Origin: Melitaea cinxia
Lineage: Eukaryota; Arthropoda; Insecta; Lepidoptera; Nymphalidae
DNA: 64,000 nucleotides
Direction: 5' to 3'
Assembly (NCBI RefSeq): GCF_905220565.1
Contig: NC_059398.1
Location: forward strand, 1,426,001 to 1,490,000
Numbering within the stretch: the stretch's first letter is position 1; each line of letters starts with the position of its first letter. Under the pieces are notes generated by a model. It made no database searches and had not been told where the DNA came from. It worked only from the letters and a program-made list of their open reading frames with translations. Positions 52,045 through 63,080 of the stretch are shown here, in pieces. The position numbers were made by a program, and so were the translations under genes.

Positions 52045-52729
52045 TTTTTTTTTTTTTTTTAGTTATGTGATATATCCACAGGCTTATTATGCCCGTGCTT
52101 TTGTTATTCCATATATTGTTATTATTATTTTTTAACATGCATCGGTACTTCACCGCAACTTAGAATCTAGAAGCCTTAATAACTAGTCTTAAAATTTCAA
52201 ATTTCTAAAAGTCGACGCGAGTCCACTGACCAAGACTATTCTACATATTGCTTATTTTATATTCTTATATACTAATTATTTTTATTATATTTACACTTAT
52301 TTGCTAACTAAAATATATGTACACTTATTTTCTAACTACAATATATGTACACTTATTTGCTACTTACAATGTACACTTAACCTATGTTATTGTTAGTAGT
52401 TAGGTACTTTTTTTTTTGTGGTTAGGAATCGTTTTGTCCATTTAAATTTAATTTTTTTTTTTTTTTTTTTTTATTAATATATTATATGACTAATCCTATC
52501 TTATTAAGTAAATATATAAAGCCTTATCATTACAATTACATTATCCTATTCCTATACTATTACATTCAATTTTATTATTTATATTACTTACTTTACACTT
52601 TTATCTACGCATAATTTATACTTACAATACAATAATGTCTTCACACCTCTACATTTTTCAACATTTTGAGCACATTCTCAATGACGGCAGCATCTCTATG
52701 GTGAATGGCCATCTTGAGACTATGCTCAA
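52045..52729 (-). mobile_element. Poly(A) retroposon H, about 685 bp, exact 15-bp target duplication
   Basis: TACTTTGTTACTTTT at 52030-52044 and 52730-52744 flanks it. On the minus strand it starts near TTGAGCATAGTCTCAAGATG, encodes only a 23-codon reading frame (MAIHHRDAAVIENVLKMLKN...), has a T-rich and repetitive middle, and ends CACATAACTAAAAAAAAAAA. Poly(A) and a long exact duplication mean LINE-type machinery moved it. The source RNA is unknown. Confidence 0.82.
52292..52379. repeat. 28-bp minisatellite, about 3 units
   Basis: TACACTTATTTGCTAACTAA AATATATG is repeated at 52292, 52320 and 52348 (the third shortened to 24), then a partial unit. Inside retroposon H. Confidence 0.88.
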
Positions 52730-52870
52730 TACTTTGTTACTTTTGTATACTATGTAGTAAAGAATCCTTTAAAACATTTTAAAACTTATTTTGTAATTTC
52801 TTTGAAGGTACAACTTGTGTATTTTCTTGTACCTAATTAATTCTCTCATATTATGGAGACTTGATAATTA

Positions 52871-53140
52871 TCTGAGGTAGGGCATAGCAAGCAATATCCT
52901 TCTCAAAAACGAGATCAGCCCGATCGGAAAAGTACCTCGACCTTATAGAAGATCACAGCAAAATAAAAACTTTTTAAGCAGTGCTGTATTCCTGTGATGA
53001 GTAAGGCGACCAGAGATCCTCGAGGGGATTGGGGTTGAGTCAGCAACGCGCTTGCAATGCTAGTGCAGGCGTCTACAAGCTGTGGTAATCGCTTACCATC
53101 AGGTGACGCGTACTCTTGTTCGGTGACTTAGTTGTATGTA
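52871..53140 (+). mobile_element. Repeat C copy, near full length
   Basis: TCTGAGGTAGGGCATAGCAA to ACTCTTGTTCGGTGACTTAG. Confidence 0.82.
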
Positions 53141-53209
53141 GAATGTATGTATAATTTGTATAACATAAATAATAATAAAAATGGTTCTTTTTTGTGTCTA
53201 TCTCTGATT

Positions 53210-53553
53210 CATCATTAAAGCCTATACAGTCCACTGCTGGACATAGGCCTCCACAAGTTTACGCCAAAAATAACGTGAACTCATGTGTTTTGTCCATAGT
53301 CACCACGCTGGGCAGGCGGGTTGGTGACCGCAGGGCTGGCTTTGTCGCACCGAAGACGCTGCTGCCCGTCTTCGGTCTGTGTATTTCAAAGCCAGCAGTT
53401 GGATGGTTATCCCGCCACCGGTCGGCTTTTTAAGTTCCAAGCTGGTAGCGGAACCGTGTTATCCCTCAGTCACCTCTTACGACACCCACGGTAAGAGAGG
53501 GGGTGGCTATATTCTTTAGTACCGTAGCCACACAGTACTCTATTTATTTCTAT
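53210..53553 (-). mobile_element. SINE-B copy, full length with 11-bp target duplication
   Basis: TATCTCTGATT flanks exactly at 53199-53209 and 53554-53564. About 20 nt (AGTACTCTATTTATTTCTAT) lie between the usual 5' CTGTGTGG and the duplication, so the 5' end of this copy extends further than others. Confidence 0.92.
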
Positions 53554-53935
53554 TATCTCTGATTGATTTTTGCTAAGCTTATCCTTTGAATAATTAATAC
53601 AGTGCTTATAAATTTATTCTTTTAAAAGGCTTTTAGATTTAATTTATGACTGAACGATATATTTGTATTTATACACATTCATGTTTCTGTCTGTGTGTAG
53701 TTTGTCTGGATGTATTCAGTCTCGACTATATGAAAATAACTATAGCCTGAACACTGGATTATAACTCTTATGTACATGCTAAATAACGAATGAAATCGCG
53801 AGGGAGTCAAGTATTAATCGCATAACGCTTCTTTTCGTACTATTTTGAGAGATCTCTGAATACGAATTCGTTAGAGATGTAAAAGAGTGTTTCTTTTTTG
53901 GATGCGAATATTTCCATTATAGCATATTAATGTCT

Positions 53936-54272
53936 GTACTGTGTGGCTACGGTACTAAAGAATATAGCCTCCCCCTCTCTTCCCGTGGGTGTCGTAAGAG
54001 GCGACTAAGGGATAACACAGTTCCGCTACCACCTTGGAACTTAAAAAGCCGACCGGTGGCGGGATAACCATCCAACTGCTGGCTTTGAAATACACAGGCC
54101 GAAGACGGGCAGCAGCGTCTTCGGTGCGACAAAGCCAGTACTGCGGTCACCAACCCGCCTGCCCAGCGTGGTGACTATGAGCAAAACACATGAGTTCACG
54201 TTAATTTTGGCGTAAACTTGTGGAGGCCTATGTCCAGCAGTGGACTGTATAGGCTGTAATGAAAAAAAAAAA
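53936..54272 (+). mobile_element. SINE-B copy, full length, A-rich tail
   Basis: TATTAATGTCT (53925-53935) and TATTTATGTCT (54273-54283) are the target duplication, 10 of 11. The tail is GGCTGTAATG followed by A residues instead of TGATGA repeats. Head-to-head with the previous copy. Confidence 0.9.
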
Positions 54273-54283
54273 TATTTATGTCT

Positions 54284-54605
54284 ATATCAAATTTAAATAA
54301 CTGTCGTTTAAGACAACCGTCAGGCATTTACTTTCGCGTTTGTATTATTATATAATTCATGACATTGACTTCCGAGCGATTATACATTTCAACATACAAA
54401 ATTGCTGAATCAAATTATTATATGCGAAGACATTAACACAAATACAACGTATTAGGCATGCTTGTCACTTTAACTTACTTAATAAAGATTTTATCTTTAT
54501 TATCAACCGAGTTTAAGAAAAGAAGGTAATGTGTATCAACAATTCAGCTATTTAGATGTAATGTCGGAGTTATGCAAGGTGACATCGCTCAAGTAGTGTA
54601 TGCGC
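54284..54605. other. Intergenic, no gene seen
   Basis: No supported feature. Confidence 0.5.
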
Positions 54606-54607
54606 TA

Positions 54608-55165
54608 AACATCCGGTCTGGGTGTCCATTGTGAGACTGCCCAAGCCTCAGAAGTACTATTAGTTGTCGGCCGCGGTTGTTATCATATATACCTGATAGC
54701 GATCGTTACTCATAATAGGGAATATATCCAACAACCCGCGGTGGAGCAGTGTGGTGGATTAAACTGCGATCCATACATACATGTAGGAATGAAATATAAA
54801 ATTCTACAAACGATATTGAAGTTTGTATTAAAAAGAAATTAATAGCTAAAGCTAATATTCGGTGCAGGATTACATAAATGGTAAAGATGAGTGGACTTAG
54901 TGACGCTGTATGTCATGCAAGATATTACCAAATTCGTACAAAGACACAGTTTATATATATATTAAAGAGTGACTGCGGAGTTTCTTGTCGATTTTTCGCT
55001 GCCGAATCTGCATATGCGACCGGTGGTAGCTTCACTTTTAAAAATAATTAAAATTTTAATTCGTAAAATGAAGTTGCGATGGTGTTTTTGAAGCCTATTT
55101 GGACAAAGATATTTTTGATTTTAATTTTGTCTATGCCCAGCAGTGGGGTGTTACTACCTGGATCA
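54608..55165 (+). mobile_element. SINE-1 fragment split by a LINE-I 3' end
   Basis: Left part CCGGTCTGGGTGTCCATTGT, TATATACCTGATAGCGATCG, GGAGCAGTGTGGTGGATTAA; right part TCTATGCCCAGCAGTGGGGT. The missing join falls between ACATG-GGGAAAG and GCCTATGCCC in an intact copy. Confidence 0.65.
54955..55127 (+). mobile_element. LINE-I 3' end
   Basis: TAAAGAGTGACTGCGGAGTT, GCTGCCGAATCTGCATATGC, GGTGGTAGCTTCACTTTTAA, TTTTGAAGCCTATTTGGACA and the end GATTTTGATTTTAATTTTG. 3' untranslated region of an unidentified LINE; the upstream start of the insert is unclear. Confidence 0.68.
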
Positions 55166-55384
55166 TTGGTGTGTATATAACACTAATTTAATTTAAACAA
55201 AGACAGGTTATGTAAGTGGTAAAGTGTACGTATGATCAAGGAATAAACAAGAGATACAATCGTGGTCTTATTAAGACAATCATTTATTGCGATATTTATT
55301 ACTTAACAAATCGATGATAGCAAACTTTAAATGCCCTTTATAAGTAGATTGTAAAATTTTGTAATCAATTTAAAAAAACAAAAC

Positions 55385-55775
55385 AAGTTAAGTAAAATAT
55401 TAAGTACTGTAATAATTATCACTTTACAAAATTACAATTATTTATTGCGATTGATTGCGAGATTATTAATTTATTTATACGTGAGTTGATTTAAAATTGA
55501 ACAAAAAATTTACCGACCGTCAATAATGTTGACGTTGTTTCAAAATTAAAGCCGTCAGATGGCAGCATTGCTGTATTATGTCTCAATGTTCAACAATTTT
55601 GTTAATTTACAAAAACATAAGCGATAGTATTTTTTTTTAGTTGTTGGTAACGGTAGAGCAAGCAATTATCTATAAAATGATGTATAATTTATGTGGAGTG
55701 ATTGTGAGGTTTTTTCTAAAAAAGGAGGCAAGAAGACCTTAGCGTATTAATTAGCGTATTATTATACTAATTATA
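55385..55775 (-). mobile_element. Helitron Hel-2 copy, ends eroded
   Basis: ATTTACCGACCGTCAATAAT, AGCCGTCAGATGGCAGCATT, GTAGAGCAAGCAATTATCTA and CCTTAGCGTATTAATTAGCG, the last duplicated locally. CTAG end missing. Confidence 0.7.
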
Positions 55776-56087
55776 AAACTTTAGTACAGCTGTCATTAAG
55801 GACACGTGACTACATTTGTAATGGTTAATTGAATGTTTTGAAGATTTATAAAAACTTTAACTGGTGAGTTATGTATCTTCTCACAAGAATCTGCATTCGA
55901 AATCTGTTATTAATTCTATATCAATTGTAATTATTTAAACACATACTTGTAAATTGATCACTTAAATGTGATTTTGAGGTTTGCTTGAATAAAGAAATGT
56001 ATTAGCTGTTAGCTGCTTCTAATTTTTTCACCCACGTTGCGTACGATCTTATGAAAATTATGGGATCATAAATAGCATTCAAATTCA
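55776..56087. other. Intergenic, no gene seen
   Basis: AT-rich. Confidence 0.5.
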
Positions 56088-56296
56088 CACTGTAGCATCC
56101 CACTGCTGGGTATAGGCCTCTAGGATTAGGCATGTAGGAGGAGGATTGACGCTTAATCCACCACGCTGCTCCATTGCGGGTTGACGGATATATTCGCTAC
56201 TATGAGTAACGATCGCTATCGGGTATTATGATAACAACCGGGACCGACGGCTTAACGTGCTTGCCGAGGCACGGTGGGGAGATCCACAAGGATAGA
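56088..56296 (-). mobile_element. SINE-1 copy, 5' truncated
   Basis: ACTGTAGCATCCCACTGCTG to GGGGAGATCCACAAGGATAG. tRNA head missing. Confidence 0.78.
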
Positions 56297-56480
56297 CATC
56301 AAAGCCGGTAAGATATATTTGTACAAATACTCGCATCACTACAACAAACTGCTCTGGTAATCATAAATAGCCTGTAGCGTTTCAACTCAAACGTTTCAAT
56401 AACATGAAATAAACATACACTCATATATTAATTCTTACAAACTTTCGAAAATACATAAGGACTTATTGGCTGGCTCATCA

Positions 56481-56691
56481 TCACTACATAGTATAAAACA
56501 TAGTCGCTTTCTCTGTCCCTATGTATGCTTAATTCTTTAAAACTACGCAACGGATTTTGATGCGGTTTTTTTAAAAAGATAGAGTGATTGAAGAGGAAGG
56601 TTTATATGTATAAAATAGTAGATAGATAGATAAAATAGTAGAGGAACACTGATAGTTTTTGAAACCGTGCGAAGCCGCGGCGGGTTGCTAG
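56481..56691 (+). mobile_element. Helitron Hel-3b, complete, 211 bp
   Basis: TCACTACATAGTATAAAACA follows A; the end GCGAAGCCGCGGCGGGTTG-CTAG precedes T. Internal GATA units (56621-56634) mark a small expansion. Shorter than the 13.34-kb copy by an internal deletion. Confidence 0.85.
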
Positions 56692-57225
56692 TTAGTAATA
56701 ATATTTGAATTTGTGAGAGTAAGTTAATAGACGAGATATTTAAAAGCATACGTAACTAAATAAATAAACAATTATTTTAAAAATGAAAAATATGCTTGTT
56801 TGTTGAAACGCGCTAATCTCAGGAAGCATTGGCTCAATTTAAATATATATATATATATATATATTTGTGTTGGATAATCATGTGAAACCGCGGGGCACAG
56901 CTAATAGTTAATAAATAAAATGATATAAAATATGCAAAAAATGATTTAACAAAAAGATTTACTAAGCGTTGTCTTAATTCTTGTCTCTTAATTCTGTACA
57001 TCCTAAACTTATTAGATATAGTGAAATTAGCAGATTACCAAAATTGTCAGAACACAAGGCTAAAAAGAAAATAGCAGAAATGCTTTGAACAATGAATTTA
57101 GTGCAATGAAGTTCAAAGCAATTAATTCGTATGTATTTTTTTGTTCATTTTTGTCTATTAAATAAGACAAATACTTTGCGTACAATTTGAAAAAAGATAG
57201 TAACACAGAAAAAGTGTATGTACTT
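56692..57225. other. Intergenic with a decayed Helitron end
   Basis: GTGAAACCGCGGGGCACAGC then TAATAG near 56882-56906 is a mutated Helitron 3' end, with an AT run at 56844-56864. No gene. Confidence 0.5.
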
Positions 57226-57226
57226 A

Positions 57227-57381
57227 TGTACGCATGTAAGAAGTTATACTTCATTGGCTACCTAACTTCACGTTGCTAACTTCTTCGTCATTGACTAGTT
57301 AACTTCTTGTGTCGGTGTGCGCGCGCATCGTAAAAATTTACACCATTTTTCCCTAACCAAAAGAAGTATAACTTCAAAAAG
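57227..57381 (-). mobile_element. TIR family G copy
   Basis: TGTAAGAAGTTATACTTCAT left, AAAAGAAGTATAACTTCAAA right; GTTGCTAACTTCTTCGTCAT and GTGTGCGCGCGCATCGTAAA within. Shorter than the 22.8-kb copy by about 26 nt. Confidence 0.68.
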
Positions 57382-57774
57382 GTCTATTTGTGACTGTTTT
57401 TGCTCGATAAATAATATTATGTAATAGTAAAAATTAATAAAATAAATTAAATACAAAGATAAGATCTTTATTTTTTGGAAAGTACGTCTAATCTCAAGAT
57501 AAATTTCACAATATCTTGAAAACGTGATTGTAGGTAGTGGTTTTGTAATATAAAAAAACAATCAGTACATAAAAAAAGATAATGTTATAATTAAGATATT
57601 TTAGAACTGAGTCACGAATTACTTGAATGGGGTTTTTCCTTGAAGACAGTGAGTGTTTGTTTAAAATTTTTATTCGTATTGCACATTTGTAAAGAATACT
57701 CTCTTAAGAAATAAAGTTATTATATTTAATATAAATTATTAATAATATGATAATATGATGATGATTAAAAGCTT
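57382..57774. other. Intergenic, no gene seen
   Basis: The minus frame ending here is Ile/Tyr/Leu rich and treated as chance. Confidence 0.5.
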
Positions 57775-58015
57775 TTATTTAACGTGTATGTATGTTTACT
57801 TGAGAGGAATCTTGCTAGTCAATTTTGAAGCATATGTCCTTAACTGATTGAGCTGAAATTTGCATACACATTTAGTTTGGGATGACAATGCATGGATAGC
57901 TGTGTGACGTGGTTCTAAACCCATTATGGCGGAGCACCCAAGATGGCGGAGTGGTTTTTTTTTAATGCATTCCTACAATATGGATATCGATGAATGTTAG
58001 GTATATTTAAGGTAA
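57775..58015 (+). mobile_element. Unclassified transposon-like block
   Basis: GAGCTGAAATTTGCATACAC, CATTATGGCGGAGCACCCAA and GATGGCGGAGTGGTTTTTTT are phrases I associate with dispersed insect elements of Helitron type. Ends not identified. Confidence 0.4.
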
Positions 58016-58790
58016 TGTAATCTATATAATTCTTTGTTTATGTTTTAAATTAATTTATTTTGTTGTATTATCTTTGTTTTACGTAAACTATTTTTTATAC
58101 CTTTCTTTGTATGGACCTTCGTCTGAAAAAAACTTATTATTATTATTATTTATTATTATAACTTGAAAAGATCTATCTGAGATTAAGAATCATTACTTAC
58201 TAAGTACTCACTATAGACTCGAACTATTCAAGTATGGAAATACGAGGCGTGAAAAACGATAACTCGAAAACGGGAAAAATATCTAAAATCAAGACAACAG
58301 TTCATTATTGAGCAGTCATTAGATACTATTTCAATTGAAAATGAAAGTAAAACAATTTAATTACTACTCATTCCTACTCATATTTAATAGTTATTTACAT
58401 TTTGTGAATTGAACGATTATATTATTACAGCCTTAACTGCAAATTTCTATAATAGTCCGATTGGAGACAATTCTAGATCGACCTTATATCGACGGCATAA
58501 AAGTTAATTATGATTTAGTCTTCCATGCGACTAATTAATCTGTATATACTCGACCAATTTTTTTAATGTTACTTTTGCTTTTTTTGCATTTCTTCTATTA
58601 ATTGCGTAAATTTGCACATCACTCAAAGCTTCGGACAGGTTAATTTAGGCTAATGATACAAGTCTAAAATTTTTATCAAAAATGAATTTATGTAATATTA
58701 TTTTTAAATTAATCATGTACAAATACTATGAGTCAATTGATGTTACTTATTAAATAAAATTTATTGTATTTTGTAATAAATCAGCAACTG
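58016..58790. other. Intergenic, no gene seen
   Basis: TAT tandem near 58135-58155; no gene. Confidence 0.5.
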
Positions 58791-58794
58791 AGGT

Positions 58795-59065
58795 AGGTTA
58801 CAGGAGGAAATACCCTGCTCAAAATCTGGAGCAGCCCGACTGGGGGAGTACCTCGACCTTACAGAAGATCACAGCTAAGTAATACGGCTTTCAAGCAGTG
58901 TTGTATTCTCGTGGTGAGTACGGTGACAAGAGTTCCTGGGAGTAATTAGAGGTAGGGTTGGCAACGCGCATGCGATGCTTCTGCTGTTGCAGAGGTCTAT
59001 AAGCTACGGTAATCGCTTACTATCAGATGAGCCATATTATTGTTAGCCGACTTAGTTGTATAACA
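58795..59065 (+). mobile_element. Repeat C copy, full length
   Basis: CAACTGAGGTAGGTTACAGG to CCGACTTAGTTGTATAAC then A-rich. Confidence 0.85.
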
Positions 59066-59475
59066 AAAAACCTAAAGGTCAAAACATTAAAAATAGAATT
59101 AGAAAAGACTTTATTTTATTCAAATTGATTTCGTATTGATGACGCAATTTTATGATTCTGTTTGTTAATTTTATTTGAATCACGTAACACCCAAATTTGC
59201 CGATTTTTATGAGAAACGATAAAATAACTATGTATATATTTATACGATTGATAAAATAATTATGAAGAGTTTGTTTATTTTAAAAATACTATTATAATAT
59301 CAAGATCGACATATCCGTTATGCTGTTGTTACCTAGGAATAGAAGAATAGTCATAAAGGTATGAAAAATCTCGCGCTTTACTTAGTTAATTGATGAAACC
59401 GGTAAAGGGCAAGCCAGATACTCTCATGAAGAGTTCCGGATCACGTGTAACAATGTAGATTTAATTTATTGTATT
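59066..59475. other. Intergenic, no gene seen
   Basis: No supported feature. Confidence 0.5.
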
Positions 59476-59480
59476 GATAC

Positions 59481-59720
59481 AAAAGCAAAATCAAAATCAA
59501 AAATAACTTTATTTAAATTTATTTATATTTCATTAGCACCTTAGAATCTGTTTTTTACTCAAATAGGCTTCAAAATCACCTTCGAATCGGCATCATACAA
59601 ATTAAAATTTTAATCATTTTTAAAAAGTGAAGCTACCACCGATTCGGAATGTATATTCCGCAGCGAAGAATCGGCAAGTCTCAAACTCCGCAGTTACTCT
59701 TTAAAAAAAAACTGTGTTTT
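59481..59720 (-). mobile_element. LINE-I 3' end, longest copy
   Basis: GCAAAATCAAAATCAAAAAT left (reversed GATTTTGATTTTG tail), AATAGGCTTCAAAATCACCT, AAGTGAAGCTACCACCGATT, GCAGCGAAGAATCGGCAAGT, TCCGCAGTTACTCTTT right. Confidence 0.72.
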
Positions 59721-59748
59721 AATACAAAACTAGTAATATCTTGCATTA

Positions 59749-60093
59749 CACGCTTCAGCCTGTAATATCCCACTACTAAGCATAGGCCTCTTTCCCCATG
59801 CAGGAGAAGGATCAGAGCTTAATCCACCACGCTGCTCCAATGCGGGTTGGCGGATATATTCCCTACTAAAAGTAACGATCGCTATCAGGTGTACATGATA
59901 ACAACCGGGACCGACGACTTAACGTGCTCTCCGAGTCACGATGGGGAGACCCACAAGGACTGCACAAACACCCAGACCACGACAAACACCTGTAAAGCCA
60001 ATACAAATGTTTGTCATGTGCGGGGATCGAACCCACAACCGCCAACGCAACAGTTATAATTCATGGCTGTAACCGTTGCGCTAACGCGGCGTC
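59749..60093 (-). mobile_element. SINE-1 copy, full length with target duplication
   Basis: ATCTTGCATTA (59738-59748) and ATCTTACATTA (60094-60104), 10 of 11. Head CCGCGTTAGCGCAACGGTTA and B-box GTGGGTTCGATCCCCGC on the minus strand. Confidence 0.9.
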
Positions 60094-60104
60094 ATCTTAC
60101 ATTA

Positions 60105-60860
60105 ATACATACTAATTCTTTTTCAATATACACGCATTGTTATTTGTTTCTAAGGTGGATACGTAACTTAGTGTTTTTGTTTTGATGGAACAGCCAACTG
60201 ATATAATACGAGTTGTAGAGTCAACTATCGTTTTATCTCTAACTGCCATAAGATCGTCAAATACAGATCGCAAAAGTCTAGAAGGGAAAACAGGGTCACA
60301 CCAACGGGCACGTCATTACTAAGCAGTTACGTTATCCATATGACTTCCGCTTTATTTGTAAATTCTAGAATATCTTACGAACCTCAAAATTAACTAAAAA
60401 TATTTCGAGAATGTCAAGTGTCGTTGTACGACGAGAATGTCAAATATTATATTTGTCTAGAAGGAATTGTCCTTGAAATATATGAAAATTTAAAAATTTT
60501 AGGCTTACAAAATTAATTTTTAAAATATTCATTAGATATTTAAAGATCATTTTGTAAAAATTATGCGAGTATTTTATAATAATTTAGCAGTCAAATGATA
60601 ACTCCACGCCTGAGTCAGATAATGCAATACATTTATATGGAAAACGGTGACAAATCTGCATATATTAATTTGATGATTACCATCCATCTTAATTAATTTT
60701 TATATGTCAGTTAATTATACGATAAAAATCGCTAATCCAACAAACGATAAAATAGAAACGCGGTGCATTGATTTCATTTTATTATCTAAATATCTCGCTT
60801 TTTCATCATTAGTATGGTACAAAAACATACGGTGTGCCAGATGCTAATTGGGTCTGGTAT
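60105..60860. other. Intergenic, no gene seen
   Basis: A SINE-2 scrap (GGGTCACACCAACGGGCACG, near 60292). Otherwise nothing. Confidence 0.5.
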
Positions 60861-60861
60861 T

Positions 60862-61055
60862 GTAGCTATAGACGCCTATGACACCGGGAGCTTTACAAAC
60901 GTGTACTCCAACACCGCTGTCAACACAGCATATCCCCAGGAGATTTGGCTACCTTGAGACTACTATTACTTGGCGTTGATCATGTGTAAGGTTGAGGCAA
61001 CTCCCTGTCGGTTTGCTTCATATTTTGACCAAGATATTTCGTGCTGTGTCTTAAA
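60862..61055 (-). mobile_element. Repeat C copy, strongly decayed
   Basis: TAGCTATAGACGCCTATGAC, CCCCAGGAGATTTGGCTACC, TGTAAGGTTGAGGCAACTCC, TTGCTTCATATTTTGACC keep the order of repeat C. Confidence 0.62.
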
Positions 61056-61175
61056 TATATTTAACGACAGTGGCAAAATAATTATGAAAGGTTGGTAGAA
61101 TTTCCTTTTGCATTAAATTGAAAGTGTTCTATACAAAATATTTTTAGATTTCCTTAGACACTACAAATTGAACAC

Positions 61176-61358
61176 GATGGCGCAGCGGTCACAAGCACTG
61201 GCTGTTGCGCTGGCAGTCGCGGGTTCTATCCCCGCTCACGACAGACTTTTGTATTGGCCATATAGATGTTTGCCGTGGTCTGGGCGGTGGTCCTTGTGTA
61301 TTGCATGTGTTTCCGGACTCCCGACACAGGAGAAAATCTTACTGGGGGCCGTTGAGTG
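61176..61358 (+). mobile_element. SINE-3 copy, full length
   Basis: GATGGCGCAGCGGTCACAAG (A-box), GCGGGTTCTATCCCCGC (B-box with one change), GTTTGCCGTGGTCTGGGCGG, ATCTTACTGGGGGCCGTTGA, then A/G-rich tail. Confidence 0.8.
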
Positions 61359-61925
61359 TAAAAAAAAGAAAAAGAAAAAACATCTCTGAATTTTTTTATC
61401 CAATCTCTCAGTACCATACAAAGTCATATTAAACGTCATTAAAAAAACTATACAATGCTTGCGAATATATTGCGGAATACATTTTAAAACCCTGATAAAA
61501 ATCAAGAGTAATAAAGAACATGTACATAAAACAATGTCATCAGAGCATCGTAACATGGTGACAAAACCACATACAGAAAAAGTTATGGCTTACACTTTTA
61601 ACCTCAGTAAAACGCATTACCTGCTCTCTTGACGCTTACCAAACACCTAGCAAGTACGTGATGTGGTCATTCTTATGTAATACAACTATATTATTAAACC
61701 CATTTATGTGTGGTGTAAGTTACAAGCATCGACGTATTAAGGACGCAGTGAAAACTGTGTTGTTTAGGTTAGTAGATGATGAGTATTTAGTTGTAATTTT
61801 TAGCTGATTTCGTATACATATATACGAGATTTAATTTTTTTTTTCATTAAAATAAGCTTTTTGTGATTATGATTGATAACATTGTCGTAATATGCGCACG
61901 CATCATTGTTCTGGTGCAGTGATGC
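61359..61925. other. Intergenic, no gene seen
   Basis: No supported feature. Confidence 0.5.
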
Positions 61926-62210
61926 GTGCACCGTGTGGTTCACACAACGCCAATTCTTGTTTCGGTTCCCGCTCGGAATGGATATTTTTATTTGTACACA
62001 TTTCTTTCTGATCTGGTTATCGGTTTTTGTGACTCTCCTTGCCTCGGAAAGCAGGTCAGTTCCAATTGTTATCATAGATATCTGATAGCGACTGTTGATC
62101 GTTGGAACACATCCATCAACCGCGGTGGAGCAGTGTGCATTAAGCTCGAATACTTCTCCTACATGAAGAAAGAGGCATATGCCCAGCAGTGGGATGTTAC
62201 AAGCTGAGTT
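61926..62210 (+). mobile_element. SINE-1 copy, decayed
   Basis: CGGTTCCCGCTCGGAATGGA (B-box region, mutated), TATCTGATAGCGACTGTTGA, TCTCCTACATGAAGAAAGAG, CCCAGCAGTGGGATGTTACA. Confidence 0.72.
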
Positions 62211-62839
62211 TTGCCGTATCATAATAAAATAATTATTTAAAAAAAATTCATAAATTCAACATTAATTCATAATTTCATAATTCATAATTTCAATACATAT
62301 ATTAATAAAAATATTTATAAAATAATATTAGTTTTTTATCATATATAATATATACATACACTAAGTAAACATAATTAATAGAAAAAAAAACCGCTTAATT
62401 TCACAACTTGAACCGCCCCATTTCTAATGTTTTGTTGTTTGAATGTTAATATGTATGGTTTTTATATTTATTCACAACAGTAGCTTGTGCCATTGACACG
62501 GATAATTCTAGGTCAACGATCTCCTAATATATACTGGTGCATTTATTATTGTGTTTTTATGTTAATATTATTTTCTTTACACAATGTAGAATACAGTTCT
62601 ATTTCGTTGTATGTTATATAACAGCAAGGATAACGTTGGTCGACCGCGTTTAGAAAGAGTGATGAAAGCTTTATATTCAAATGATGAAATTAAATGTCTT
62701 GAGATAAGCGGAAAATTGATTAATAAAAGTGGCGCCTGATGTCTTAATTATATAAATTAACCCTAGTTAGGTTGGCAGACTGGTTTTTAAAATGCTGTAT
62801 CTGTATGACAACATTTCTTTTTATTTTTTTATTTTTGAG
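62211..62839. other. Intergenic, no gene seen
   Basis: Short ATTCATAATTTC repeats at 62255-62292; nothing else. Confidence 0.5.
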
Positions 62840-62851
62840 ATATTACGCAGC

Positions 62852-63068
62852 ATCATCATTTCAGCCTATTGCAAACAACTGCTGGACATAGGCCTCCACA
62901 AGTTGGCGCCATAAATGGCGTGAACTCATGTGTGTTGCTCATAGTCACAACGCTGGGCAGGTGCATTGGTGACCGCAGGGCTGGCTTTGTCGCATCGAAG
63001 ACGCTGTTGCCCTTCGCCCTGTGTATTTCAAAGCCAGCAGTTGGATGGTTATCCCGCCATCGGTCGGC
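62852..63068 (-). mobile_element. SINE-B copy, 5' truncated, 12-bp target duplication
   Basis: ATATTACGCAGC (62840-62851) and ATATTACACAGC (63069-63080), 11 of 12. Truncated within the GCCGACCGATGGCGGG block. Confidence 0.88.
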
Positions 63069-63080
63069 ATATTACACAGC

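Larger units (their letters stand above)
51764..52760 (-). mobile_element. Helitron Hel-3b split by retroposon H
   Basis: CTAGCGACCCGCCCCGGCTT at the left is the reversed CTAG end; GATTTTGATGCGG and GAGGAACATTGTCAG follow on the minus strand. The 5' end TACTACATAGTATA (52748-52759) lies beyond the insert and matches the 56.48-kb Helitron start. The TC has become TT. Confidence 0.8.

Noticed and set aside
61800..62222. 140-codon minus frame
   Set aside because: Most of it is the reverse of a decayed SINE-1.
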